From JBLFWJ01 sp047611425 (GTDB taxonomy: Bacteria; Bacteroidota; Bacteroidia; UBA10329), in the NCBI GenBank assembly GCA_047611425.1, contig JBLFWJ010000208.1, positions 1-5,276 of the forward strand: a DNA stretch of 5,276 nt. Direction: 5' to 3'. Every line of letters starts with the position of its first letter. Position 1 is the first letter of the stretch. The position numbers were made by a program, and so were the translations under genes. Below the pieces are notes generated by a model, which saw only the letters and a program-made list of their open reading frames with translations, searched no databases and had not been told where the DNA came from. This document shows, piece by piece, positions 1 through 5,276 of the stretch.

Positions 1-108
1 GAATCGTGGTGACAAATTAGAGGCGATATTTCAAACAAACATTTGTCTCTAAATCACGTAGGACAAGAGTTGTCAGTTTCGTTGATTGCAAAACCTACTT
101 TGTAAACC
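1..108. other. Upstream intergenic sequence, no supported gene
   Basis: No open reading frame of convincing length or composition is present here. One plus-strand frame is open from base 2 to a TAA at 50-52 and could be the last 16 codons of a gene lying to the left, but nothing in that peptide is recognisable. The minus strand has an ATG at 42 that meets a stop after three codons. A TACTTTG string at 96-102 resembles a Bacteroidota -7 box with one base missing. It lies too close to the ATG at 109 to be a comfortable promoter for that start. No hairpin or terminator stands out. Confidence 0.5.
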
Positions 109-2409
109 ATGTCCAGATTCTGGAATAGTCAGACTGTACAACGTATAGTGTACTTCTTTCCGATTCAACTTTTGTTGGTTGACATGAAGAAGAATTTGCT
201 GTTGCTGTTTTTCTGGGTCTTGCTTTTTGGGTTTGCAATAGGTGAATTTGGAAAGGAGTATGGTATTCCTTATTTATTCTGGGACCCGGAGTATTTAGGT
301 CGAGTAAGTTTTTGGTCATTTCTTCTGCTTGGCTTTGCTTGTGGCGGCTTTATCATGGCTTTTCATGTGTCCAGTTACATAATGAACGCCCACCGATTTC
401 CATTTTTGGCAACTCTATCAAAACCATTCTTCAAGTACTCTCTCAATAATTCTCTAATTCCGCTGGCTTTTGTAGCCATCTACTCCTTTTATATATACAC
501 CTTCCAAAACAACTCTGAGTTATTCCTGCTCGAAGCTGGAATTGCTCGAAGTGGACAACTGTTCAACTACTTACTCGGGTTTTATGCAGGCATTCTAATA
601 TTTTTATTTCCTGGTTACGGTGCTCTGGCGGCAATTAGTAGAGACGTAATGAACATGTTTGGGATTAAACCAAAAACGGTTGATTCAAAACCAAAGAGGA
701 ATAGACCAATCCGAACGATTCTTAAAAAGAATCTTCAGTGGCGTTCTGTGGATCAAACAAGTATAGACGAGTACGATTGGAAGGTATCAACCTATCTGGT
801 TCATTGGTTTAAAATCGGCCTCACCAGAGACACAGAACACTACGATCGTGCGATTTTAAAACGTGTATTCGAACAAAATCATCTGATTGCAGCTGTTTTC
901 GAATTGTTTATTCTGGGCACCTTCATCGTACTTGGGGTTTTCCGAGAAAAGGAATTGTTGTCGATCCCAACTGGTGCTACCATTTTTCTCGTTTGCACCA
1001 TGCTTCTTATGTTTTCGAGCGCGATCTATTCAAGATTACGAGGCTGGAGTGGGGCAATTATCATTCTAGTACTCATCACCATGCATTTGTTAAGCAAGCA
1101 GGATATTGCAAATCAAGTCAGCAAAGCATATGGCTTGAATTACGATACAATGCCTGCAGAGTACTCGATACCAGCTTTGGACTCTCTTAGAAATAATGCC
1201 GCCTGGAATGCCGAAGATTTGGACCATCACATTCAAATCCTTCGGAAATGGAAGGCAAAGAATATTAACAAGAGTCACGAAAATCCTAGGATGGTGATAA
1301 TATGTGCACCTGGTGGGGGCGCAAGATCCGCCTTGTGGGCATTCCGGTCCATGCAGTATGCGGATAGTCTTTCCAGCGGAGAGTTATTGAACCATACTCA
1401 ACTAATTGCGGGTGCTTCAGGAGGCATGTTTGGAATGGCGCATTTGAGGGAATTAAAGTTGCGCTCTAGAGATACTGATTCATTGGATATTTACAGTTCG
1501 ACTCACACGGATGATGTAGGAAAAGACCTCCTGAACCCAGTGTCCACAACATTAGCATTGAATGACCTTTTCATCAGATGGCAAACATTTAAAGATGGAG
1601 AAAATCAATATCCAAAGGATCGAGGATATTCTTTGGAACGGCAGTGGAATTCAAATACACACGGGTTCACTCGTAAAAGACTGAAGGATTATTACGAACC
1701 GGAAAAGGAATCCCAAATTCCATTAATGGTATTCTCTCCTAATATTCTGAAAGACGGAAGAGCCCTTTTTATCAGTAGTCAACCCGGGAGTTTTTGGGTT
1801 ACGGATAACACAAACATTAAAGGATTAGGAAGACACAATAGTGGTGTAGAGTTTAGGAGGTTTTTCGAAAAGCAGGATGCTGATAACCTTTGGTTCACAT
1901 CGGCATTAAGAATGAATGCCACCTTCCCATATATATCACCAGCGGTTACGTTGCCAACAGATCCTGTAATTGAAGTAATGGATGCAGGTTTCAACGACAC
2001 TTATGGAATGTCTACTGCACTCAAATATCTATTCACATTTCGGAATTGGATTGCTTCCAACACCAGTGGTGTTCTGATTATTCAGATACGCGATGGCAAT
2101 AAAATTAAGCCGATTGTTGATGAAGGAGGAAGGACAATTCTCAATCAGTTTTTTGATCCGGTTGGAGGGATTTATGCAAACCTGTTTGCCTTGCAGGATT
2201 ATAGACATGATCAGCTGTTGGCCTATGCCGATAGCTGGTTCGAGGGCGATTTGGAAGTTGTCGATTTGGAGATGGCTAGATCGCAAAAAGGAGACATAGC
2301 CTTAAGCTGGCACTTAACGCTTCGCGAAAAGTATATTATCAAGCAAGGGATTTACAGTGAAAAAAACCAGGAAGGTTTTGCCAGGATAGACTCTTTAATC
2401 AATAATTGA
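109..2409 (+). CDS. Polytopic membrane protein with C-terminal patatin-like phospholipase domain
   Basis: A 766-residue protein, predicted to be an integral membrane serine acylhydrolase. About seven hydrophobic segments occupy the N-terminal 330 residues (roughly 29-47, 67-91, 112-132, 151-176, 258-278, 286-306, 312-328). A polar, basic loop at about 180-250 splits them into a group of four and a group of three. The patatin-like domain runs from about 395 to 690. It shows a glycine-rich oxyanion-hole segment PGGGAR (401-406), the nucleophile elbow GASGG with Ser437, the conserved ALRMNATFPYISP stretch (599-611), and Asp625 in MDAG as the likely second member of the Ser-Asp dyad. The family's usual DGG/DGA appears here as DAG. 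Patatin-like enzymes hydrolyse acyl esters of phospholipids or other lipids; this one's substrate and the membrane side of its active site cannot be read from sequence. The ATG at 109 is preferred because residues 5-25 resemble the start of related proteins as I recall them. The alternative ATG at 184 (MKKNLLLL) would still keep every membrane segment. No clear ribosome binding site is visible at either start. The gene is convergent with the E1 gene and overlaps its end. Confidence 0.85.
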   Translation: MSRFWNSQTVQRIVYFFPIQLLLVDMKKNLLLLFFWVLLFGFAIGEFGKEYGIPYLFWDPEYLGRVSFWSFLLLGFACGGFIMAFHVSSYIMNAHRFPFLATLSKPFFKYSLNNSLIPLAFVAIYSFYIYTFQNNSELFLLEAGIARSGQLFNYLLGFYAGILIFLFPGYGALAAISRDVMNMFGIKPKTVDSKPKRNRPIRTILKKNLQWRSVDQTSIDEYDWKVSTYLVHWFKIGLTRDTEHYDRAILKRVFEQNHLIAAVFELFILGTFIVLGVFREKELLSIPTGATIFLVCTMLLMFSSAIYSRLRGWSGAIIILVLITMHLLSKQDIANQVSKAYGLNYDTMPAEYSIPALDSLRNNAAWNAEDLDHHIQILRKWKAKNINKSHENPRMVIICAPGGGARSALWAFRSMQYADSLSSGELLNHTQLIAGASGGMFGMAHLRELKLRSRDTDSLDIYSSTHTDDVGKDLLNPVSTTLALNDLFIRWQTFKDGENQYPKDRGYSLERQWNSNTHGFTRKRLKDYYEPEKESQIPLMVFSPNILKDGRALFISSQPGSFWVTDNTNIKGLGRHNSGVEFRRFFEKQDADNLWFTSALRMNATFPYISPAVTLPTDPVIEVMDAGFNDTYGMSTALKYLFTFRNWIASNTSGVLIIQIRDGNKIKPIVDEGGRTILNQFFDPVGGIYANLFALQDYRHDQLLAYADSWFEGDLEVVDLEMARSQKGDIALSWHLTLREKYIIKQGIYSEKNQEGFARIDSLINN

Positions 2410-2410
2410 T
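2398..2410. repeat. 13-bp palindrome spanning two overlapping stop codons
   Basis: The sequence ATCAAT-A-ATTGAT is a perfect inverted repeat with a one-base centre. It covers the whole 11-bp tail-to-tail overlap of the patatin gene (TGA at 2407-2409) and the E1 gene (TGA read on the minus strand at 2401-2399). Because of the symmetry both proteins end in nearly the same way, LINN and LINY. As RNA it could fold only into a weak 4-bp stem, and no T-tract follows on either strand, so it is not a convincing terminator. Confidence 0.8.
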
Positions 2411-4372
2411 AAGATCTTTCAATTGCTGTACAAATCGATCCTTTGGTAAAAAGGCTTTTTCTAACGCTGCCGCAAAAGGCACGGGTGTATCCAAACTGGC
2501 TGACCTGATCACTGGAGCATCCAGTTTCTCAAAGCAGTTTTCCGTAATCAAGGCGGATAAATCTGATGCAATACTTCCGGTAATTGTATCCTCATGTAGG
2601 ATAATGGCTTTACCAGTTTTTCGAACAGATTTGAAAACCGTTTCGGTGTCTAAAGGAGCCAAAGTTCTTAGGTCAATAACTTCAATACAACCGGAGTCAA
2701 ATTGTTCCAAAGCCTCTAGCGCCCAGTGTACACCTACACCGTATGTGATAACAGAAATATCAGACCCCTCGCTTAAAATATTCGCCTCTCCAAAAGGGAT
2801 TGTGTAGTATCCTTCAGGTACTTCGCCTCTAATGCTGCGGTAAAGTGATTTTTGTTCGAAGAACATCACCGGATTAGGGTCTTCAAAAGCCGTCAATAAA
2901 AGGCCTTTTGCATCTGCAGGAAACGCTGGATACGCAATTTTTAATCCTGGGGTGTGGTAAAACCAAGCCTCATTACTTTGAGAATGAAACGGTCCAGCTC
3001 CAACGCCAGCTCCAGTCGGCATTCGAACTACCACGTCTGCGTTCTGTCCCCATCGGTAATAGGATTTAGCCAAATTGTTGATGATTTGATTAAATCCACA
3101 GGTTACAAAGTCGGCAAATTGCATCTCAACCATCGCCTTTTGGCCTTTGATTGACAACCCAAGTCCAGCACCAACAATTGCCGATTCGCATAATGGCGTA
3201 TTCCTAACTCGTTCTTTTCCAAATTGCTCTACAAATCCCTCAGTGGCCTTGAACACGCCACCATAATCCGCAATATCCTGTCCCATTAGTACTAAGCCCG
3301 GATGCTTAATCATGGCTTGTTCAAGCCCATCTTTCACCGCATCGATTAATCTAAGCTCAGTTGTCTTGTCTGATTGAGGTGTCGAAGAGTTGGAGGAAGG
3401 TGCATAAACATCAGCCACTTCATTATTAGCATCTGACACAACAGGATTTTCGTACGCTGAATTCAAGCCATCCTCAATTTCTAATTTGATTTCTTCCCGC
3501 ATTTTGGCGTAGGAGTCATCAGTAATCACATTCAAGGAAATCAAATGATTCAACAGGTTTAATACCGGATCCTTTTGTTGCCATTCCTCCATCAGTTCCT
3601 TCGGTACGTACTTCGTACCCGATGCTTCTTCATGCCCCCTCATTCTAAAAGTCATACACTCCAGAATGAATGGCCGGGACTTTTCTTTGATCTGAGTTCG
3701 GATGTCCTTAACGGCAGAATAGACCTCCAATACGTTATTACCATCAACTTGAACTGCTTCCATACCGTACCCAATTCCTTTGTCTATAAATTGCTTGCAA
3801 CGAAATTGCTCGTTACTTGGTGTCGAAAGGCCATAGCCATTATTCTCAATCACGAAGATTACTGGCAGATCCCAAACAGCGGCAACGTTTAAAGCTTCGT
3901 GAAAATCACCTTCACTTGCTCCTCCATCTCCACTAAAGACAACTGTAGTTTTTCCGTTTCCATCCAATTTGTCAGAAAGTGCAATTCCATCAGCAATTCC
4001 TAGCTGCGGACCTAGATGAGAAATCATACCTATTATATGATGCTCTTTCGTTCCAAAGTGAAAACTTCTGTCGCGGCCATTTGTAAACCCCGCCATTTTT
4101 CCTTGAAACTGGCTAAACAAACGGTCAAGTGGAATATTACGTGAGGTGAATACGCCCAGGTTCCTATGCATTGGAAGGATGTATTCTTCCTCATCCATCG
4201 CCATTGTAACGCCAGCCGAGATGGCTTCTTGCCCAATACCAGAAAACCATTTGCTGATTTTCCCTTGCCGGAGGAGGACCAACATTTTCTCCTCAATCAT
4301 TCGAGGTTTTAAAATGCCTTTGAACAAGGCAAGTGCCTGTTTATTCGAAACCTTAGCTTGGGTTAATTCCAT
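2399..4372 (-). CDS. 2-oxoacid dehydrogenase E1, fused alpha and beta subunits (probably branched-chain type)
   Basis: A 657-residue thiamine-diphosphate enzyme that would decarboxylate a 2-oxoacid and pass the acyl group to the lipoyl arm of an E2 in a cytoplasmic complex. Residues 1 to about 312 are the alpha part. They contain the ThDP/Mg motif GDG (148-150) to NN (177-178), a likely active-site-loop histidine at 247 in RMRGHEEASG, and PMHRNLG at 67-73. A Ser/Asn/Thr/Pro-rich stretch at about 313-338 looks like a flexible linker. Residues 339-657 are the beta part, with CESAIVGAGLG (Glu396, the ThDP-activating glutamate position), MQFADF (417-422), GPFHSQ with His463, and a C-terminal transketolase-like domain from about 535. 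RQGKISKWFSG near 35-45 resembles branched-chain E1 alpha more than pyruvate E1, so 2-oxoisovalerate is the favoured substrate, but this is inference. The length suits fused E1 proteins of Bacteroidota. The ATG at 4372 is the natural start, with a weak purine-rich GAGAG about 11 bases upstream. No E2 or E3 gene lies in the window. It is divergent from the lipoprotein gene and convergent with the patatin gene. Confidence 0.92.
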   Translation of the reverse strand: MELTQAKVSNKQALALFKGILKPRMIEEKMLVLLRQGKISKWFSGIGQEAISAGVTMAMDEEEYILPMHRNLGVFTSRNIPLDRLFSQFQGKMAGFTNGRDRSFHFGTKEHHIIGMISHLGPQLGIADGIALSDKLDGNGKTTVVFSGDGGASEGDFHEALNVAAVWDLPVIFVIENNGYGLSTPSNEQFRCKQFIDKGIGYGMEAVQVDGNNVLEVYSAVKDIRTQIKEKSRPFILECMTFRMRGHEEASGTKYVPKELMEEWQQKDPVLNLLNHLISLNVITDDSYAKMREEIKLEIEDGLNSAYENPVVSDANNEVADVYAPSSNSSTPQSDKTTELRLIDAVKDGLEQAMIKHPGLVLMGQDIADYGGVFKATEGFVEQFGKERVRNTPLCESAIVGAGLGLSIKGQKAMVEMQFADFVTCGFNQIINNLAKSYYRWGQNADVVVRMPTGAGVGAGPFHSQSNEAWFYHTPGLKIAYPAFPADAKGLLLTAFEDPNPVMFFEQKSLYRSIRGEVPEGYYTIPFGEANILSEGSDISVITYGVGVHWALEALEQFDSGCIEVIDLRTLAPLDTETVFKSVRKTGKAIILHEDTITGSIASDLSALITENCFEKLDAPVIRSASLDTPVPFAAALEKAFLPKDRFVQQLKDLINY

Positions 4373-4389
4373 TGTATCATTTCTCTCGC

Positions 4390-4397
4390 CAAAGGTA
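4390..4397 (-). promoter_or_regulatory. Putative Bacteroidota-type -7 box for the E1 gene
   Basis: Read on the minus strand this is TACCTTTG, an exact match to the TAnnTTTG element recognised by the primary sigma factor of Bacteroidota. It lies 17 bases upstream of the E1 ATG, giving a very short leader of about 12 bases if initiation occurs at the usual distance. A TTTG is present further upstream (4435-4432), but 34 bases separate the two, more than the usual spacing of about 17-23, so the -33 element is missing or degenerate. Confidence 0.4.
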
Positions 4398-4426
4398 GAA
4401 TTTCGGTTATCCTATGGTTAAGAACC

Positions 4427-4434
4427 TTGATCAA
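4427..4434. promoter_or_regulatory. Possible operator: short palindromes between divergent genes
   Basis: TTGATCAA is a perfect 8-bp palindrome. Just to its left, at 4416-4426, GGTT-AAG-AACC is a second dyad, abutting it without a gap. Both sit between the two divergent -7 boxes, the second one about where the E1 promoter's -33 element would lie. A transcription factor site is possible, but palindromes this short occur often by chance in AT-rich DNA and no regulator is identified. Confidence 0.15.
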
Positions 4435-4463
4435 AATGAAAAAATCAAATTCGGCTAAATAGT

Positions 4464-4471
4464 TACATTTG
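4464..4471 (+). promoter_or_regulatory. Putative Bacteroidota-type -7 box for the EGF-like lipoprotein gene
   Basis: TACATTTG matches the TAnnTTTG consensus exactly and lies 32 bases before the ATG at 4504. Initiation at the usual distance would give a leader of about 26 bases that is A/T-rich just before the start codon (AATATATTAAAAG), as is typical where Bacteroidota genes initiate without a Shine-Dalgarno site. No good TTTG -33 element is found at the expected spacing. Confidence 0.5.
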
Positions 4472-4503
4472 CCGCCTACTAACCAACCATAATATATTAA
4501 AAG

Positions 4504-4995
4504 ATGAAAATTTTCAAATTAACCAACGTTTTAGGAGCAGCGCTTATCGGTCTTGCTTCTTTCAGTTCTTGTACTGATGCTTGTAAAGATGTTGACTGTG
4601 GACCAGGAACATGTCTAGAAGGAACTTGTACTTGCCCAGATGGATTCTCAGGAACAAATTGTGGAACTGAAGACAGAGCACAGTTTACCGGATCTTTTTT
4701 AATTACAGGAACTGTAACAGGTGCTAATGCGGGTACTTTTTCAGATGAGTCGATGGTAAACTCTACATCCTCTACTGCTTCTAATAAGTTTTCAATGAAT
4801 ATACTTGGAGGTGCAGTTGTTGTTACTTGTACTGCAGGAACCGGAACCAACGGGTTTGCAGTTGATGCAAGTACTTTTGATGGCTGTGACTATACTGGGT
4901 CTGGTACTATTACAGGTAATAATTTGAGCATGACGCTTAACGAAACTTGTGGTACTGACAATTCAGTAATTACTCTTACTGGAATTAAGCAGTAA
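4504..4995 (+). CDS. Putative secreted lipoprotein with one EGF-like domain
   Basis: A 163-residue protein with an N-terminal signal: Lys2 and Lys5, a hydrophobic core at about 8-20, then SFSSC with Cys23 as the likely lipidated residue. The -3 position is Phe rather than Leu, so the lipobox is imperfect. Residues 27-53 form a compact EGF-like module with six cysteines (27, 32, 37, 42, 44, 53). The end, CTCPDGFSGTNC, fits the classical EGF signature C-x-C-x5-G-x2-C. The remaining 110 residues are rich in Gly, Thr and Ser, contain cysteines at 109, 128 and 149, and alternate polar and hydrophobic residues as in a beta-rich fold, but I recognise no named domain. EGF modules usually serve extracellular protein contacts, and here no partner or ligand can be inferred. 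The ATG at 4504 is the only start that gives a signal sequence. The gene appears monocistronic, with its own -7 box and a strong terminator 24 bases after the stop. The T/G/S-rich composition differs from its neighbours, as is common for surface proteins. Confidence 0.8.
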   Translation: MKIFKLTNVLGAALIGLASFSSCTDACKDVDCGPGTCLEGTCTCPDGFSGTNCGTEDRAQFTGSFLITGTVTGANAGTFSDESMVNSTSSTASNKFSMNILGGAVVVTCTAGTGTNGFAVDASTFDGCDYTGSGTITGNNLSMTLNETCGTDNSVITLTGIKQ

Positions 4996-5019
4996 TCGAT
5001 ATTTAAGTTTAAATGATTG

Positions 5020-5048
5020 GCCGGCTGATTTTATCAGCCGGCTTTTTT
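5020..5048 (+). terminator. Strong intrinsic (Rho-independent) terminator
   Basis: A perfect 10-bp GC-rich stem, GCCGGCTGAT (5020-5029) and ATCAGCCGGC (5033-5042), closes a TTT loop and is followed directly by six T residues (5043-5048). It begins 24 bases after the lipoprotein stop codon and must end that transcript. There is no matching A-run on the left side, so it should act only on plus-strand transcription. It also shields the insertion sequence to its right from read-through. Confidence 0.95.
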
Positions 5049-5068
5049 GTGCTCAAGTTTGTGAGTTT

Positions 5069-5099
5069 GTCCAGCAAAAAGAACTTTAGTTTTCTGGAC
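5069..5099. repeat. Inverted repeat within the putative IS left end
   Basis: GTCCAG (5069-5074) pairs with CTGGAC (5094-5099). The pairing can continue through AAAA/TTTT (5076-5079 with 5090-5093) if C5075 is bulged out. This gives about ten base pairs around a loop of about ten bases. It may be two parts of a transposase-binding end, a hairpin in RNA entering from outside, or both. It lacks the T-tract of an intrinsic terminator. Confidence 0.5.
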
Positions 5100-5162
5100 T
5101 TCAATAGAAGGAGCCGACTTTGATTTCAAAACGACTAATCTGATTGGCTTGTCTCGTCCTAG

Positions 5163-5189
5163 AATAGGTTGACGAAAAATCGACCTATT
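5163..5189 (+). repeat. Hairpin immediately before the transposase start codon
   Basis: AATAGGTTGA (5163-5172) and TCGACCTATT (5180-5189) can form a 10-bp stem, with one G-T wobble, around the 7-base loop CGAAAAA. Its last base is the one before the ATG at 5190, so it covers the region where a ribosome would bind. Other insertion sequences such as IS10 and IS50 use start-site hairpins to block translation from read-through transcripts. A similar role here is inference. Confidence 0.55.
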
Positions 5190-5276
5190 ATGAAAGAAGG
5201 AGAGACGAAAGGGAAAAGACGCAGTCAACGCGATTACAACTTAGGCTTTAAATTGGCTGTTGTGGATCAAGTTGAA
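5190..5276 (+). CDS. IS3-family transposase OrfA, N-terminal fragment (runs off window)
   Basis: Twenty-nine codons are open from the ATG at 5190 to the window edge. The peptide is strongly basic at first, then continues RRSQRDYNLGFKLAVVDQVE, which matches my memory of OrfA proteins in Bacteroidota IS3-family elements, where this segment opens the helix-turn-helix DNA-binding domain. OrfA binds the element ends, and the catalytic DDE part is normally made by programmed frameshifting into OrfB, which is not visible here. An in-frame TAG at 5160-5162 leaves only a TTG at 5169 as an alternative upstream start, so the ATG is favoured. No Shine-Dalgarno site precedes it; instead, a hairpin directly abuts it. 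Whether the element is intact cannot be judged. Confidence 0.75.
   Translation, partial: MKEGETKGKRRSQRDYNLGFKLAVVDQVE

Larger units (their letters stand above)
5068..5276 (+). mobile_element. Left end of an IS3-family insertion sequence (truncated by window edge)
   Basis: The region holds the start of an IS3-type transposase gene at 5190. A plausible element terminus begins with TGTCCAGC at 5068, since IS3-family ends start with TG and the following layout, with a TGGAC block about 27 bases in, resembles IS150/IS2-type ends. The right end, the second reading frame and the target duplication lie outside the window, so the exact boundary is provisional. The putative end lies only 19 bases beyond the terminator's T-tract. 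Confidence 0.6.

Noticed and set aside
2..52. Open plus-strand frame ending at TAA that could be the tail of an upstream gene
   Set aside because: Only 16 codons, no recognisable sequence, and no extra support such as a terminator. Such an opening is expected by chance.
96..102. TACTTTG as a -7 promoter box for the patatin gene
   Set aside because: It is one base short of TAnnTTTG and so close to the ATG at 109 that the transcript would be essentially leaderless. It would fit the start at 184 better, but the evidence for that start is weaker.
2448..2460. AAAAAG-G-CTTTTT inverted repeat as a terminator between the convergent genes
   Set aside because: It lies within E1 codons, has a one-base centre and no GC-rich stem, so it cannot act as a usual intrinsic terminator.
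4363..4380. Out-of-frame minus-strand ATG at 4380 giving a five-codon frame that overlaps the E1 start
   Set aside because: Could be imagined as a regulatory upstream frame, but it has no ribosome site, would lie only a few bases from the inferred transcript start, and is easily due to chance.
4033..4421. Long alternative frames over the E1 alpha start region on both strands
   Set aside because: They lie within or across the well-supported E1 gene and their translations have no domain or sensible composition, so they are shadows.
4497..4850. 117-residue minus-strand frame opposite the lipoprotein gene
   Set aside because: The plus-strand reading has a signal sequence, EGF motif, promoter box and terminator. 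The antisense frame owes its openness to the Thr/Gly/Ser-rich codons.
5034..5228. 64-residue minus-strand frame across the terminator and IS end
   Set aside because: It begins inside the OrfA gene and ends in the terminator stem, with no recognisable motif.
1..5276. CRISPR array, tRNA/rRNA genes, toxin-antitoxin or defence system
   Set aside because: No regularly spaced repeats, cloverleaf-like sequence or recognisable defence genes were seen on either strand.

Overview
The window reads as a piece of a Bacteroidota chromosome, probably of the Flavobacteriia/Cytophagia type. Four things suggest this. The DNA is AT-rich with weak or absent Shine-Dalgarno sites. Exact TAnnTTTG boxes, the Bacteroidota-type -7 element, lie upstream of two genes. 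One gene is a dehydrogenase E1 with alpha and beta halves fused in one chain, a form common in this phylum. The polytopic membrane/patatin protein and the small EGF-like lipoprotein are also types I associate with Bacteroidota. This assignment rests on recognition, not on a database search.

Layout from left to right. Bases 1-108 hold no gene I can support. Bases 109-2409 (+) encode a 766-residue protein with about seven membrane segments followed by a patatin-like phospholipase domain. It converges on, and overlaps by 11 bp, a minus-strand gene (4372 down to 2399) for a 657-residue thiamine-diphosphate-dependent 2-oxoacid dehydrogenase E1 (alpha-beta fusion), most likely of the branched-chain type. 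The overlap is a 13-bp palindrome carrying both stop codons. A 131-bp divergent intergenic region (4373-4503) carries a promoter-like box for each flanking gene. Bases 4504-4995 (+) encode a 163-residue putative lipoprotein with one EGF-like module, followed by a strong intrinsic terminator (5020-5048). Soon after comes what looks like the left end of an IS3-family insertion sequence: a likely terminus near 5068, then the first 29 codons of its OrfA transposase (5190-5276), cut by the window edge.

The genes do not form one operon: the patatin and E1 genes are convergent, and the E1 and lipoprotein genes are divergent. A loose lipid theme is possible, because branched-chain E1 supplies starters for iso/anteiso fatty acids and the patatin-like enzyme would act on acyl lipids, but gene order does not demonstrate it. 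I found no CRISPR array, tRNA, rRNA, defence island or clearly new multi-gene system. The least ordinary features are the palindromic stop-codon overlap, the membrane-patatin fusion, and the hairpin abutting the transposase start codon.
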